Source: Rhodospirillaceae bacterium
GTDB lineage: Bacteria > Pseudomonadota > Alphaproteobacteria > Rhodospirillales > Rhodospirillaceae
DNA: 64,000 nucleotides
NCBI GenBank assembly: GCA_947476695.1
Contig: CANJRD010000001.1
Coordinates: 310,001 to 374,000 of the forward strand
Reading direction: 5' to 3'
Below are positions 1 to 8,258 of the stretch, one piece after another. Position 1 is the first letter of the stretch, and each line of letters opens with the position of its first letter. Position numbers and translations under genes: made by a program. The notes below the pieces were generated by a model, which made no database searches, had not been told where the DNA came from, and saw only the letters and a program-made list of their open reading frames with translations.

Positions 1-11
1 TAGAGCATACT

Positions 12-257
12 TTAGGGAGTGTCCGTAGCGATCGTGGTCCCTTGGGCGGTTTCTGCGTGGAGTTCCCCCATGAAGTGATAGCTGCCGGGCTTTAGCGGCC
101 CAATTTGGAAACTTACTTCGCCGTGGGAAGCAACGTCCTTTTCCACGTGAAGATCGTCGCCATCAAATTCCTCCGCCGTGCCATTCTCAGCCGAAACGGA
201 TAGTATTTGAAAGCCGGCGCGCGGGATATTATTCCGCCGGGGATAAACGGGATGCAC
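12..257 (-). pseudogene. 5'-truncated cupredoxin-like protein
   Basis: The last ~70 codons read like the C-terminal half of a small periplasmic cupredoxin: a TAEEFDGDDLHVEK segment, then IGPLKPGSYHFMGELHAETA, which matches the family pattern 'EEF-(S/D)-x-L-x-x-E-K' and 'PLKPG-x-Y-x-F-x-GEFHxxTAxG'. It ends at a TAA at 12-14. A GTG at 257 could open it, but no signal peptide or first beta strand precedes the conserved part, and the region upstream is the start of a divergent gene. I infer a real gene that lost its 5' end when the left neighbour was joined here. A short functional form cannot be excluded. The metal ligands normally expected cannot all be placed. Confidence 0.45.
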
Positions 258-1262
258 CGCATGACACGATTGATTTCCGTCGCGTTGATTCTTCTTTTGG
301 GAGTTTACGGCGCGGCGCGGGCCGCTGACGCGATCAAGCCAGGCGCGGTCTTCCGGGATTGCCCCACGTGTCCGGAACTGGTGGCGATACCGGCCGGCGC
401 CTTCGACATGGGCTCGACCGCAGTAGAATCCGATCGCGAGCGCATGCCGCCGCTGTACGCCGCCAACGAGCAGCCCCGTCACCGCGTCACCATCGCCAAG
501 CCGTTCGCGCTTGGCCGTTTTGAGGTGAACCGCGCCGAGTATGCCGCTTTCGTCGAGGCGACCCAGCGCGATGATGGTTTCTTTTGCCGTATTTACGATG
601 CGCGCGGCGTCTTGTTCGTCACAACGCCGGGCAAATCTTGGAAAGACGTGGGCTTCCCTCAGACCGATGACCATCCAGTCGTCTGCGTGAGCTGGGACGA
701 CGCGGTCGCCTATGCCAACTGGCTTTCCTCCAAGACCGGCAAGACCTATCGTCTGCCTAGCGAGGCCGAATGGGAATACGCCGCACGCGGCGGCACCAGC
801 ACTGCGCGCTGGTGGGGCGATTCCGTCGACGGCGCTTGCGCCTATGCCAATGTCGGCGACCAGGATGCCGGCGATGGCCCATACCTGTGGGGAAAGCCGG
901 GGGCCCCGGTCACCTACGATCTCAAGGGCGCCGAACGGCTGGTGCGATGCCGGGACGGTTATGCGTTCACCGCGCCGGTGGGAAAATACAAACCGAACCC
1001 CTTTGGCCTGTTTGATATGCTGGGCAATGCGTGGGAATGGGTGGCCGACTGTCGGCACGACACCTACGCTGGTGCGCCGCCTCTGGACGGCTCGGCATGG
1101 GACGCGGCACCCGATCACTGCGTGTCTGGTCTTAGGGTGAACCGCGGTGCCTCCTGGGCGCACTTCCCCTGGGGCATCCGCGCCGCCTTGCGCAACGTCA
1201 ATCCAGCCGATTCGCGCTTCTACACCCAAGGCTTCCGGGTCGCGCGCGAACTCGAACCCTGA
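252..1262 (+). CDS. Secreted formylglycine-generating-enzyme-fold (SUMF1/EgtB/PvdO) protein
   Basis: About 336 aa. ATG codons at 207, 252 and 261 are possible; 252/261 put a clean signal peptide (MTRLISVALILLLGVYGAARA) at the N-terminus. The FGE-sulfatase fold is clear: IPAGAFDMGS near the start, HRVTIAKPFALGRFEVNRAEY, PVVCVSWDDAVAYANWLS, YRLPSEAEWEYAARGG, NPFGLFDMLGNAWEWVADC, RGASW and FRVAREL at the end. The two catalytic cysteines of true formylglycine-generating enzyme, which follow the RGGSW motif, are absent (the segment reads RGASWAHFPWGIRA). It is therefore not a canonical sulfatase activator; a binding or other oxidative role is possible. Its 5' end overlaps the cupredoxin remnant on the other strand. 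Confidence 0.85.
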   Translation: MHRMTRLISVALILLLGVYGAARAADAIKPGAVFRDCPTCPELVAIPAGAFDMGSTAVESDRERMPPLYAANEQPRHRVTIAKPFALGRFEVNRAEYAAFVEATQRDDGFFCRIYDARGVLFVTTPGKSWKDVGFPQTDDHPVVCVSWDDAVAYANWLSSKTGKTYRLPSEAEWEYAARGGTSTARWWGDSVDGACAYANVGDQDAGDGPYLWGKPGAPVTYDLKGAERLVRCRDGYAFTAPVGKYKPNPFGLFDMLGNAWEWVADCRHDTYAGAPPLDGSAWDAAPDHCVSGLRVNRGASWAHFPWGIRAALRNVNPADSRFYTQGFRVARELEP

Positions 1263-1323
1263 ACGCCGCGGCGCGCGGTGACATTAGGCCGCCGGTCCAG
1301 CTTGGCGAGATCGACGACGTGCC

Positions 1324-2319
1324 TCAGAGGTGGAGCCCGATCACCCTATCCATCGGCATGACAAAGTCGGCGCGGCGGTGCGCGAGTTGATCAGGCGCTT
1401 GGTCCGGAGCGATTTCGCCATACAGGGTCGTCAGCGGCAGCCCGGCGCATTCTGCCAAATTTGGGAAGAACTGTTCGTTCTTAGTGGCGGGGCTTGCGAG
1501 AACGACGACGTGGCGAACCCTGGTCGTGAAGACGAGGTTCGCGAGCCCCGCACCTTCGACGCCGACAACATGAGTCGCGCGCGCGAAAAGCGCGATCTGA
1601 TCTTCGAGCGAAAGACAGCCGGGGTCGACCGACGCATAGCCCCGCTTCACCCACCAAGCCTCGACCTCGGCTTGATTGAGCAGCATGCGCCCGCCGCGGC
1701 CGCCATCGCGCCGCACGAAAATCTTGAACGTGCCGGACTCCGGCGCACGGCGGCCGACAAGCGACTGCATTGTTTTCAAGAACGCGACGGAGAATGGCAT
1801 CATCGGCACCGCGCGCAGAATGACGTCACGCGCGACGTAGTCGCCCGGTCCGACCGTCACGACGTCGACGGGCCGGCCGGCGATCTGCGGCAGCAGCGCG
1901 TGAATGAGCGCTTCGCCGTTCTTGGGAAACGGGTTGACGATGCCGAGCGTCACCCGCGGACCTTGAGCCGACCTGAGAAAGATCGTTCCCGGCAGATTGA
2001 ACATCAGAAAATGGTAGTAGTTGGTCGAGCCGGCGATCAGGACCATGGACGAGAGTGCGCCCACCTCGCGCACAGGCTCCGACAAGGTGTAGCGGTGCGC
2101 CGCGTATTCGGCGTATTCGGCCGTCGACGTCTTGCCGTCGATCACCGGCAGAACATCATTATTGCGCACAAGCACGTGGCCCTGTTGCACCTGAAGGCCG
2201 TAAGCCTTCGCGCCACTGAGCTCTGCTTCCAGCAGCGTTGCCGCGCCCGGGCGCAATAGCTCCCTATGACTGACGTTTTCGATCACCGCCGCATGGCTCC
2301 ACGCGAATCCTGCGCTCAC
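1324..2319 (-). CDS. GT61-type (DUF563) glycosyltransferase
   Basis: About 331 aa from a GTG at 2319; a TTG at 2361 would add 14 poor-looking residues and leave only 3 bases to the divergent neighbour, so GTG is preferred. Landmarks: STNYYHFLMFNLPGTIFL, FKIFVRRDGG, GRMLLNQAEVEAWWVKRGY, DPGCLSLEDQIALFARATHV and VGVEGAGLANLVF. The last is the EGAGL-type motif of GT61 enzymes, probably nucleotide-sugar binding. No membrane segment, so it likely works in the cytoplasm. It is divergent from a TPR/GT41 gene and has a clear paralogue at 32062-33081 with the same motif order. The sugar donor and acceptor cannot be told; cell-surface polysaccharide or protein glycosylation is inferred. Confidence 0.8.
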   Translation of the reverse strand: MSAGFAWSHAAVIENVSHRELLRPGAATLLEAELSGAKAYGLQVQQGHVLVRNNDVLPVIDGKTSTAEYAEYAAHRYTLSEPVREVGALSSMVLIAGSTNYYHFLMFNLPGTIFLRSAQGPRVTLGIVNPFPKNGEALIHALLPQIAGRPVDVVTVGPGDYVARDVILRAVPMMPFSVAFLKTMQSLVGRRAPESGTFKIFVRRDGGRGGRMLLNQAEVEAWWVKRGYASVDPGCLSLEDQIALFARATHVVGVEGAGLANLVFTTRVRHVVVLASPATKNEQFFPNLAECAGLPLTTLYGEIAPDQAPDQLAHRRADFVMPMDRVIGLHL

Positions 2320-2364
2320 TCTAGCCTGTTGCCGATGATGCGCACATCGCCGTAGAAGCAAGTT

Positions 2365-4683
2365 ATGGCAACCGATCCCTTATCCGCCCAGAAGGCTGAA
2401 GCTTACGCCCAGCAAGCGCATGCGCTGACGATGGCGGGACAAGTGAATGAGGCGCTTGCCCTTTACGACAGCGCGATCGCGCTCTGCCCGGTACAACCGG
2501 GGCTTCATCACCACCGCGCCGGCGCCCTCTACATGCTGGGACGGTTGCCCGAAGCCCTCGCCGGTTATGAGCACGCGCTAAAGCTTGAGCCGACGCTGGC
2601 CGATAGTTGGTTCGGGCGCGGCCATGTTCTGTACACGCTTGGCCGTCTCGACGATGCATTGTCCAGCCTCGACCGCGGACTTGCGTTCGCGCCCAACACC
2701 GCCGATGCCCAGTGCACACGCGCCAACGTGCTGATGGAGTTGCAGCGGCCGGCGGAAGCTGTCGCGGGCTATGACCGCGCGCTTGCGTTGTCGCCCAGCG
2801 CCTCCGAGGCGCAGAACAATCGCGGCGTCGCTTTGTTGGGATTGGGACGCCCGGCTGAAGCCCTTGCGGACTTCGACAGGGTTTTGGCGCTGCATCAGGC
2901 TTTTCCCGATGCCCACAACAATCGCGCGCACGCGCTTTTAAGTCTGGGCAGACCTGAGGAGGCATTGACGAGCTGCGAGAACGCGCTGGCCCTTCGGCCC
3001 GATTATCCGGAGGCTTACAACAATCGCGGCAATGCGCTGCTTGAACTCAACCGCGCTGAGGAAGCGGTTGCGAGCTATGACCAGGCGCTTGCGCTGGGCC
3101 CGGGACTTGCGCAGACGCATCACAACCGTGGCACCGCCTTGCTGCGTCTCCAACGCCTGGAAGCGGCGCTCTCAAGCTTCGATCGCGCCCTTGCGTTACA
3201 AGCCCTTCATGCCGACGCCCACAACAACCGGGCTCTGACCCTTCTGGAGCTTGGCCGGCTTGACGAAGCCCTGATCAACTATGAACGGGCCCTTGCGCTC
3301 AAACCCGACGAACCGTTTCTGCGGGGAACGGTCGTGCATACGCGGATGAAGATTTGCGACTGGTCGCGGTGGCGCGAGAATCTCGAGGAGCTTCGCGCGG
3401 GCGTCGCTGCTGGAAGCGCCGTTACTGTGCCCTTTGCGCTTCTGTCCTTGATTGATGACCCAGAGCTGCATAAGCGCGCGACCGAGATTTACGTCGCCGC
3501 GAAGTATTCCGTGCCATCGTCGCTGGGCCCAGCGCTCGCACGCCAAGGGCATCATAAGATTCGGATCGGTTACTACTCGTCGGATTTCCGTGAACACCCG
3601 GTCGCGCATCTGATCGCGCCGCTGCTCAACGCCCATGACCGAGAACGCTTTGAGGTCATCGGCTTCTCCTTCGCGCCTTATGCCGAAGATGCGATGTCGG
3701 CGAAGGTGCGCGCCGAACTCGACACATTTATCGATGTGCGGGACGTGACCGACCGCGCCATCGCGCAAATGTCGCGCGACATGGCCATCGATATCGCCGT
3801 CGATTTGAACGGCCACACCCAGCATGCCAGGCCGGGCATCTTCGCCGAACGCTGCGCGCCGGTGCAGGCCCAGTATCTTGGCTATTTGGGCACAATGGGC
3901 GCCCCGTTCATCGACTACATCATCGCCGATGGAACCGTGATTCCCGAATCTCACCATGTCCATTTCACCGAGAACGTCGTTTCCTTGCCGCACACGCATC
4001 AGATCAACGGTACGGAGCGCATCCTGTCGCGCGACGTGCCGACACGCCGCGAGCTTGGCCTGCCCGACACGGGGTTCGTGTTTTGCTGCTTCAACAATTC
4101 GTACAAAATCCAGCCGGCGACCTTCGATAGCTGGATGAGGATTCTCAACGCCGCCACCGGCAGTGTGCTGTGGTTAGTCGACGGCAGCGAGCTGACGTCC
4201 CGGAATCTTCGCGGTGAGGCGCAAAAGCGGGGCGTGGACCCCAACCGTTTGGTCTTCTCACAACGCGTGTCATTCGCGCAATTTCTGGCGCGACAGCAAT
4301 GCGCCGACCTGTTCCTTGACACGCTGCCCTACAACGCCGGCACCACCGCCAGCGATGCGCTGTGGTCGGGATTGCCGGTCCTGACCTGTATGGGCAAGTC
4401 CTTCGCCAGCCGCGCGGCCGCCAGCCTGCTCAGGACGATTGGCTTACCGGAGTTGGTGACGGACACATCGGCCGCGTACGAAGCCATGGCAATCCGTTTG
4501 GCGACAGATCCTGCGCAGTTCGACGCGGTCCGCCGCAAACTCGCGGCCAATAGGCTGAGTTCCCCCCTGTTCGACAGCCGGCTGTTCGCGCGACATATCG
4601 AGACGGCGTATGTGCGAATGCACGCGCGCGCCCAGGCTGGCTTGCCTCCGCAGGCTTTTGCCGTGGATCGAATCCAGCTTTAA
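2365..4683 (+). CDS. TPR-repeat GT41 (O-GlcNAc-transferase/SPINDLY-like) protein
   Basis: 772 aa. Residues ~10-320 are consecutive 34-residue TPR units (recurring NNRGxALLxLGRxEEALxxYDxALAL), forming a protein-binding solenoid. The C-terminal half is the bacterial GT41 catalytic region: KIRIGYYSSDFREHPVAHL (~395), DIAVDLNGHTQHARPGIF, PVQAQYLGYLGTMGAPFIDY, FVFCCFNNSYKIQPATFDSW, DLFLDTLPYNAGTTASDALW and GLPVLTCMGKSFASR. The family transfers a sugar (GlcNAc or other) to protein or glycolipid acceptors, using UDP-sugar. Next to a GT61 gene on the opposite strand it suggests a small glycosylation locus. Substrate unknown. ATG start at 2365 lies only 45 bp from the preferred start of the divergent gene, so they share a short promoter region. 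Confidence 0.9.
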   Translation: MATDPLSAQKAEAYAQQAHALTMAGQVNEALALYDSAIALCPVQPGLHHHRAGALYMLGRLPEALAGYEHALKLEPTLADSWFGRGHVLYTLGRLDDALSSLDRGLAFAPNTADAQCTRANVLMELQRPAEAVAGYDRALALSPSASEAQNNRGVALLGLGRPAEALADFDRVLALHQAFPDAHNNRAHALLSLGRPEEALTSCENALALRPDYPEAYNNRGNALLELNRAEEAVASYDQALALGPGLAQTHHNRGTALLRLQRLEAALSSFDRALALQALHADAHNNRALTLLELGRLDEALINYERALALKPDEPFLRGTVVHTRMKICDWSRWRENLEELRAGVAAGSAVTVPFALLSLIDDPELHKRATEIYVAAKYSVPSSLGPALARQGHHKIRIGYYSSDFREHPVAHLIAPLLNAHDRERFEVIGFSFAPYAEDAMSAKVRAELDTFIDVRDVTDRAIAQMSRDMAIDIAVDLNGHTQHARPGIFAERCAPVQAQYLGYLGTMGAPFIDYIIADGTVIPESHHVHFTENVVSLPHTHQINGTERILSRDVPTRRELGLPDTGFVFCCFNNSYKIQPATFDSWMRILNAATGSVLWLVDGSELTSRNLRGEAQKRGVDPNRLVFSQRVSFAQFLARQQCADLFLDTLPYNAGTTASDALWSGLPVLTCMGKSFASRAAASLLRTIGLPELVTDTSAAYEAMAIRLATDPAQFDAVRRKLAANRLSSPLFDSRLFARHIETAYVRMHARAQAGLPPQAFAVDRIQL

Positions 4684-4847
4684 GTGTCTGCCATTGAACG
4701 GCTATTCCAGTATTCTGGTCCACAGCGTGAGCCTGCCCGTTTCTGCGCGGTAGCGCCTGCCGCGAGGTCGGTTTAGCGTTGCCTTTCAAGCGCGCCGCTT
4801 GGGGAGCATGGGTGGCGCGTATCTTATCTGCCGGGAGGGGCCTGCCC

Positions 4848-5855
4848 ATGGATGACGCGACGATGCGAGGAACGAACCGCCGCTCGGCCTTGCGCCGGGT
4901 GTTCGGCGTCGGCGCCGCGGCCTTTGCACTGCCCTTGATCGACCGCGCCGGCTTGCCGCTCATCAATGAAGCGGCGGCCCAAGGCGGCTTCACCGGCGCC
5001 GGTAAAGATCAAAGCGATCTGTTGTTCATCAAGTCGTCCGAAGTACCGTCGATACCGATGGCGGAATGGGACGACGAGAAAGCGGCCACCGGCCCGAACC
5101 GCATCGCCGAGGGCAAGGCCAACGTCGACACGGCGCCCGCGAACGCATCGCGCTACGAAGCGAGGACCTTCGCCTATCCCACGGGCACAATCCGCGTGCT
5201 GACCTGGAAGAAGGGCGCGCCGGTCAATCACCAGATCACGTTCGAGACGGAGATTTTCGTCGTCTCCGGTTCGGTGACGGTGAACCCGATCCGCGGGCTG
5301 CCCGGCAAGCCGACGAAGCTGTCCACCGGCGACGCGATGTTCATGCCGACCGGCACCATCGTGAACCCGAAGCCGACCGAGGAAACCGTGCTGCTGACGT
5401 TCCTGGTCAACACCGCGGGCCCGAATCCCAAGGGCACGATCATGCGGGCGAAGGAAGCCAAAGTCGGGCCGCTTCGCCTTGAATGGCTCGAGAACGGCAA
5501 GGAAATGGGCGCGTCGGCGGAAAAGCCGGACGAGATGAAGAAAGCGCCCAAGGATGCCATTCGCCTCGTCACCACGCGCTATCAGTTCGACGGCAATTCG
5601 ATACGTTATGCCTCGCTGAAGAAGGGCGCCGGCCACACCAGCACCTACGACAACAAGCGTGTCGATGTGCTGATCTATATCGCCAAGGGTCGTCTGCGCC
5701 GCAAGGAAGGCGATCAGACCGTGGAGTTGGTCGCGGGCGACACAACACGCGAGAAGCTGGGCAACGCCGGTTGGTGGGAGGCGGTGGAAGATTCCGTTTT
5801 CATCTCGACCGATGCGCCTGTCCGCGCGAACCCCGACGCGAAGGCCAAGGCCTGA
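4848..5855 (+). CDS. Exported cupin-domain protein (N-terminal half of a split pair)
   Basis: 335 aa from the ATG at 4848, which has a GGGAGGGG ribosome site; upstream in-frame codons look non-coding. The N-terminus carries a Tat-like signal (NRRSALRRVFG, then an Ala/Leu stretch, ending near AAAQGG). Two beta-barrel cupin segments follow: around RVLTWKKGAPVNHQITFETE with SGDAMF-like turns, and RYASLKKGAGHTSTYDN to KGRLRRKEGDQTVELVAGD. Its whole length aligns with residues ~1-320 of the protein at 35852-37243, and the next gene aligns with the rest of that protein. Operon with the next gene (26-bp gap). Enzymatic function unknown. Confidence 0.8.
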   Translation: MDDATMRGTNRRSALRRVFGVGAAAFALPLIDRAGLPLINEAAAQGGFTGAGKDQSDLLFIKSSEVPSIPMAEWDDEKAATGPNRIAEGKANVDTAPANASRYEARTFAYPTGTIRVLTWKKGAPVNHQITFETEIFVVSGSVTVNPIRGLPGKPTKLSTGDAMFMPTGTIVNPKPTEETVLLTFLVNTAGPNPKGTIMRAKEAKVGPLRLEWLENGKEMGASAEKPDEMKKAPKDAIRLVTTRYQFDGNSIRYASLKKGAGHTSTYDNKRVDVLIYIAKGRLRRKEGDQTVELVAGDTTREKLGNAGWWEAVEDSVFISTDAPVRANPDAKAKA

Positions 5856-5881
5856 ACCGCTGCACATAAGGAGACTTAGTC

Positions 5882-6307
5882 ATGAAGATCCAAGCGATGG
5901 GTATCGATCAGAACGGACGCAGCTGCACGTCATTCCTTGAAGTGCCGGTGCATGCGGTCAGCGAGACCGAATCCTTGAGCAACAAGCAGCCGGGCAGCAA
6001 CTGGCGCCTCGGCCCGCGCGCGATCAGTTCCGACGGATACCGGCGCACCGATCCGCGTTACGGCAGCGCCGGCGGCATCCAGGAAATGCATCTGGGCGGC
6101 GAGCCGCATTTCATCGGCCTGATGGCGGGTCATAATGAGATCACCATGCAGGACGGCACACCGTTCCGCATGTGCCCCGGCGAATTCCTGTATGTCCGTC
6201 CGGGCGCGCTGCATCACAGCGATTTCCCGAGCCTGGTTCTGCCGATCATTTTCAATCTCTACATGCCGGGCACCGCGCAAGACACCCAGCAGCTCAAGAT
6301 CGTCTGA
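5882..6307 (+). CDS. Cupin protein (C-terminal half of a split pair)
   Basis: 141 aa, ATG at 5882 preceded by AAGGAG, so it has its own good ribosome site and is not merely the tail of an interrupted gene. Contains VSETESLSNKQPGSNWRLGP, GEPHFIGLMAGHNEITMQDG and PGEFLYVRPGALHHSDF, a single cupin barrel with His residues placed like metal ligands. No signal peptide, so unlike its Tat-bearing partner upstream it should stay in the cytoplasm unless carried out with the partner. The same domain is fused to the C-terminus of the exported protein at 35852-37243. A strong terminator follows. Role unknown; a lyase, dioxygenase or sugar-binding function is possible for this fold. Confidence 0.75.
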   Translation: MKIQAMGIDQNGRSCTSFLEVPVHAVSETESLSNKQPGSNWRLGPRAISSDGYRRTDPRYGSAGGIQEMHLGGEPHFIGLMAGHNEITMQDGTPFRMCPGEFLYVRPGALHHSDFPSLVLPIIFNLYMPGTAQDTQQLKIV

Positions 6308-6330
6308 TCGCGAGATTGCGTTCGAAAGAC

Positions 6331-6363
6331 AAACGGCCTGCCCTGCGGCAGGCCGTTTTCTTT
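6331..6363 (+). terminator. Intrinsic terminator of the split cupin operon
   Basis: A perfect 12-bp stem (AAACGGCCTGCC at 6331-6342 with its complement at 6347-6358), a CTGC loop and a T-rich tail (TCTTTT). It begins 23 bp after the upstream stop codon. It may also stop transcription arriving from the convergent lectin-like gene, since the stem starts with AAA on the other side. Confidence 0.85.
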
Positions 6364-6383
6364 TGCGCAGCGACGCGCCGACT

Positions 6384-7046
6384 TTAGTTCGTCGCGAAGC
6401 AGTAGAAGAGACCCGCGCCGCCGGTCGCGACCAGGTTTTCCTGGCTGCAGCCACGCGACGGATGCGCGGCATTCCACGAGGTGTTCGGGCCGCCCGTGCG
6501 GTCATGGTGGCCGAGCTGGGCCGTGCCTTCGCCGCTGCTCGTCCAGTTCTTACAGGTGTGATCCGCCGCGTCGGTGAAAGCTCTGCCGTCGGGCTGACTG
6601 CCGGTCAGCATGTCGTGGACGTTCGGGGTATCGCCCGCGCCCTTCACCGGCTCGCACTTTTCATTGAGCGCCGATAGCTTGGTCAGCGCATTGCCGACGC
6701 GCGCCTGATCGAGCGTGTCGCCATGCAGGTCGCCGACATCCGCCGCGACGCGCGCGCCCTTGGCGTTGTACCAGGGGCCCTTGCCGATGCGATCGCGCGC
6801 GTTCACCGCGCCAGCACCTTGCGTGCTGAGATAGGCGCGCCACGTCTTGCCGCCCGCGCCGGCGGCGGCGGCGAGATCCTGGCAGCGCTTGTCGGCGCCG
6901 GCGAGACCGCCGAGGTCGGCACCTTTGCCCGAGCCAGCGCTGGTGACGAAGAACGACATCGGCTGCTGCGGCTGTAGGGCCTGCTGCGCGCAGGCGGCGC
7001 CCGCGAACGACACCAACATCGATGTCGCGATCAGTAAGGCTTTCAT
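6384..7046 (-). CDS. Secreted lectin/endostatin-like protein
   Basis: 220 aa from the ATG at 7046, with a GGGGAG ribosome site. Signal peptide MKALLIATSMLVSFAGAACA. The mature part has the features of bacterial proteins annotated as lectin or endostatin-like: SFFVTSAGSGKGADLGGLAG, CQDLAAAAGAGGKTWRAYLS, ARDRIGKGPWYNAKG, TPNVHDMLTGSQPDGRAF, CKNWTSSGEG, GHHDRTGG, SWNAAHPSRGCSQENL and LFYCFA. Five cysteines remain in the mature protein, suggesting periplasmic disulfides. Ligand unknown. It is monocistronic and convergent with the cupin operon. Confidence 0.75.
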   Translation of the reverse strand: MKALLIATSMLVSFAGAACAQQALQPQQPMSFFVTSAGSGKGADLGGLAGADKRCQDLAAAAGAGGKTWRAYLSTQGAGAVNARDRIGKGPWYNAKGARVAADVGDLHGDTLDQARVGNALTKLSALNEKCEPVKGAGDTPNVHDMLTGSQPDGRAFTDAADHTCKNWTSSGEGTAQLGHHDRTGGPNTSWNAAHPSRGCSQENLVATGGAGLFYCFATN

Positions 7047-7187
7047 TCTGCTTCTCCCCATAATGCGGCCGGGGCCGCAAGGGCGTCAGATTAGTCTTCG
7101 CGCGGTGGAAAGCAAAAGGCCCGCGCATTGCTGCACGGACCTTTTGGTGCGACACGCCGGGACAACCGGCAGAGGACTTAGGTGGAC

Positions 7188-7634
7188 CTAACCCCGACGT
7201 TCACGGATGGTACGGTCGACGGCCTCGCGGGCTTCCTCCACATAGTGGCGGGCGTTGTCGCGGGACGGGCGGGCGTTGACGTCGTCTTCCCGGAAGCTCA
7301 GCTCATGGTCGGCGCCGACGATGAGTTCGCGCGCGCGAGACAGGCGGCCACCGTAGTCGAGCGCGGGATCGAGCACAGGCCGGCCGCCGATGGGCTGGCC
7401 ACCCTCGATGGCGGCGTCCTTCAGCTCGAGCACCGCACGGTCGATCGCTTCCAGCGCGCGATACTGATTGCGCGCCACGGTGTACTCGGGCTCGTTGTCG
7501 AGGATGGTGCGCGCGATCCGCAGGTTGGCGATGGCGGCGGAATAGTTCGGATGCGAGGGCAAGCGATCGCCGCCGGCGCAAGCCGACGGGGTCATCGCGA
7601 TCAAGCCAATCATACCGATGCGGAATTTTGTCAT
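7188..7634 (-). CDS. Small exported alpha-helical protein of unknown function
   Basis: 148 aa with an N-terminal hydrophobic stretch (MTKFRIGMIGLIAMTPSACAGG); the cysteine is a possible but poor lipobox (PSAC). The rest looks helical and charged: NYSAAIANLRIARTILDNEP, YRALEAIDRAVLELKDAAIE, then GRLSRARELIVGADHELSFR and ARHYVEEAREAVDRTI. The repeating helix pattern resembles small periplasmic helical-bundle proteins described only as hypothetical. No catalytic motif seen. It sits between a lectin-like gene and an OGFr-domain gene, all on the minus strand with gaps of ~85-140 bp, so cotranscription is possible but unproven. Confidence 0.6.
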   Translation of the reverse strand: MTKFRIGMIGLIAMTPSACAGGDRLPSHPNYSAAIANLRIARTILDNEPEYTVARNQYRALEAIDRAVLELKDAAIEGGQPIGGRPVLDPALDYGGRLSRARELIVGADHELSFREDDVNARPSRDNARHYVEEAREAVDRTIRERRG

Positions 7635-7718
7635 TGGGTCTTCCTCCGGCGCGCCCTGTGGCGGCCTCTGGCGAAAGAACGCTCGCTCCGCTGCAAAGTT
7701 CCCGTATTGGGGGAAGCC

Positions 7719-8258
7719 TTAAGGTAACGGCGGCGGCTGGTGCACGGCGGCCTGCCAGAAACCCGCCGTGCGTTCGGAGACCGCCTCGCGGCCGTCCGTC
7801 GCGGTTATCTCCGTCAAGCAGGCGAGCAGCGCCGCCGCGTCGCTCTTGCGACCCAGATAGCCCAGCGCCAGCAGCATGCGGGTGAGCCGCAGATGATTGT
7901 GATTCAAAGGTGTAAGCCAGTTGGCCGCCCGCGCCGCGAAATCCCGCGTGCGCAGGATGGCGCCCCCCTGGCGTGACAAGCCATAGAAATGCAGCATCAC
8001 ATCCAACGACCGCGCGAGCCGCGTCTGCAGGTCTTCGTCGATCGCGAATGTCCGCGCGTCCGCGGCGGTCAGACAGGGCGCATCGGGATTGAAGCGGCTG
8101 CGTTCCGGCAGCGGGAAAAGCCACTGGATGTAATCGTGCGCCATTTCGAGGCGGCGGAGATCCCAATCCCAGATCTCGTCGATCTTTCGCCCGGCCGCGT
8201 CGGGCGCAAGCCCGCGATAGAACGCGATCAGCGGCGTCTTCGAAATGTCATCGGCCAT
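7719..8258 (-). CDS. Opioid-growth-factor-receptor (OGFr) domain protein
   Basis: 179 aa, starting at the ATG at 8258 (an upstream start would add 21 unconvincing residues). It holds the OGFr_N pattern along most of its length: TPLIAFYRGLAPDAAGRKIDEIWDWDLRRLEMAHDYIQWLFPLPERSRFNPDAPCLTAADARTF in pieces, then DVMLHFYGLSRQGG and WLTPLNHNHLRLTRMLLALGYLG. This domain is known from vertebrate opioid growth factor receptor and is also scattered in bacteria and fungi; the bacterial role is unknown. No signal peptide or membrane segment. The intergenic 156 bp upstream is G-rich with no obvious promoter. Confidence 0.8.
   Translation of the reverse strand: MADDISKTPLIAFYRGLAPDAAGRKIDEIWDWDLRRLEMAHDYIQWLFPLPERSRFNPDAPCLTAADARTFAIDEDLQTRLARSLDVMLHFYGLSRQGGAILRTRDFAARAANWLTPLNHNHLRLTRMLLALGYLGRKSDAAALLACLTEITATDGREAVSERTAGFWQAAVHQPPPLP

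Noticed and set aside
258-1229. Minus-strand frame over the SUMF1-fold gene, open up to the cupredoxin fragment.
   Set aside because: No family features beyond position ~260; its composition is the shadow of the well-formed plus-strand gene. Only 12-257 was kept.
4824-5867. Long minus-strand frame (347 codons) opposite the cupin gene.
   Set aside because: Antisense of a gene with clear cupin motifs; typical high-GC shadow frame.
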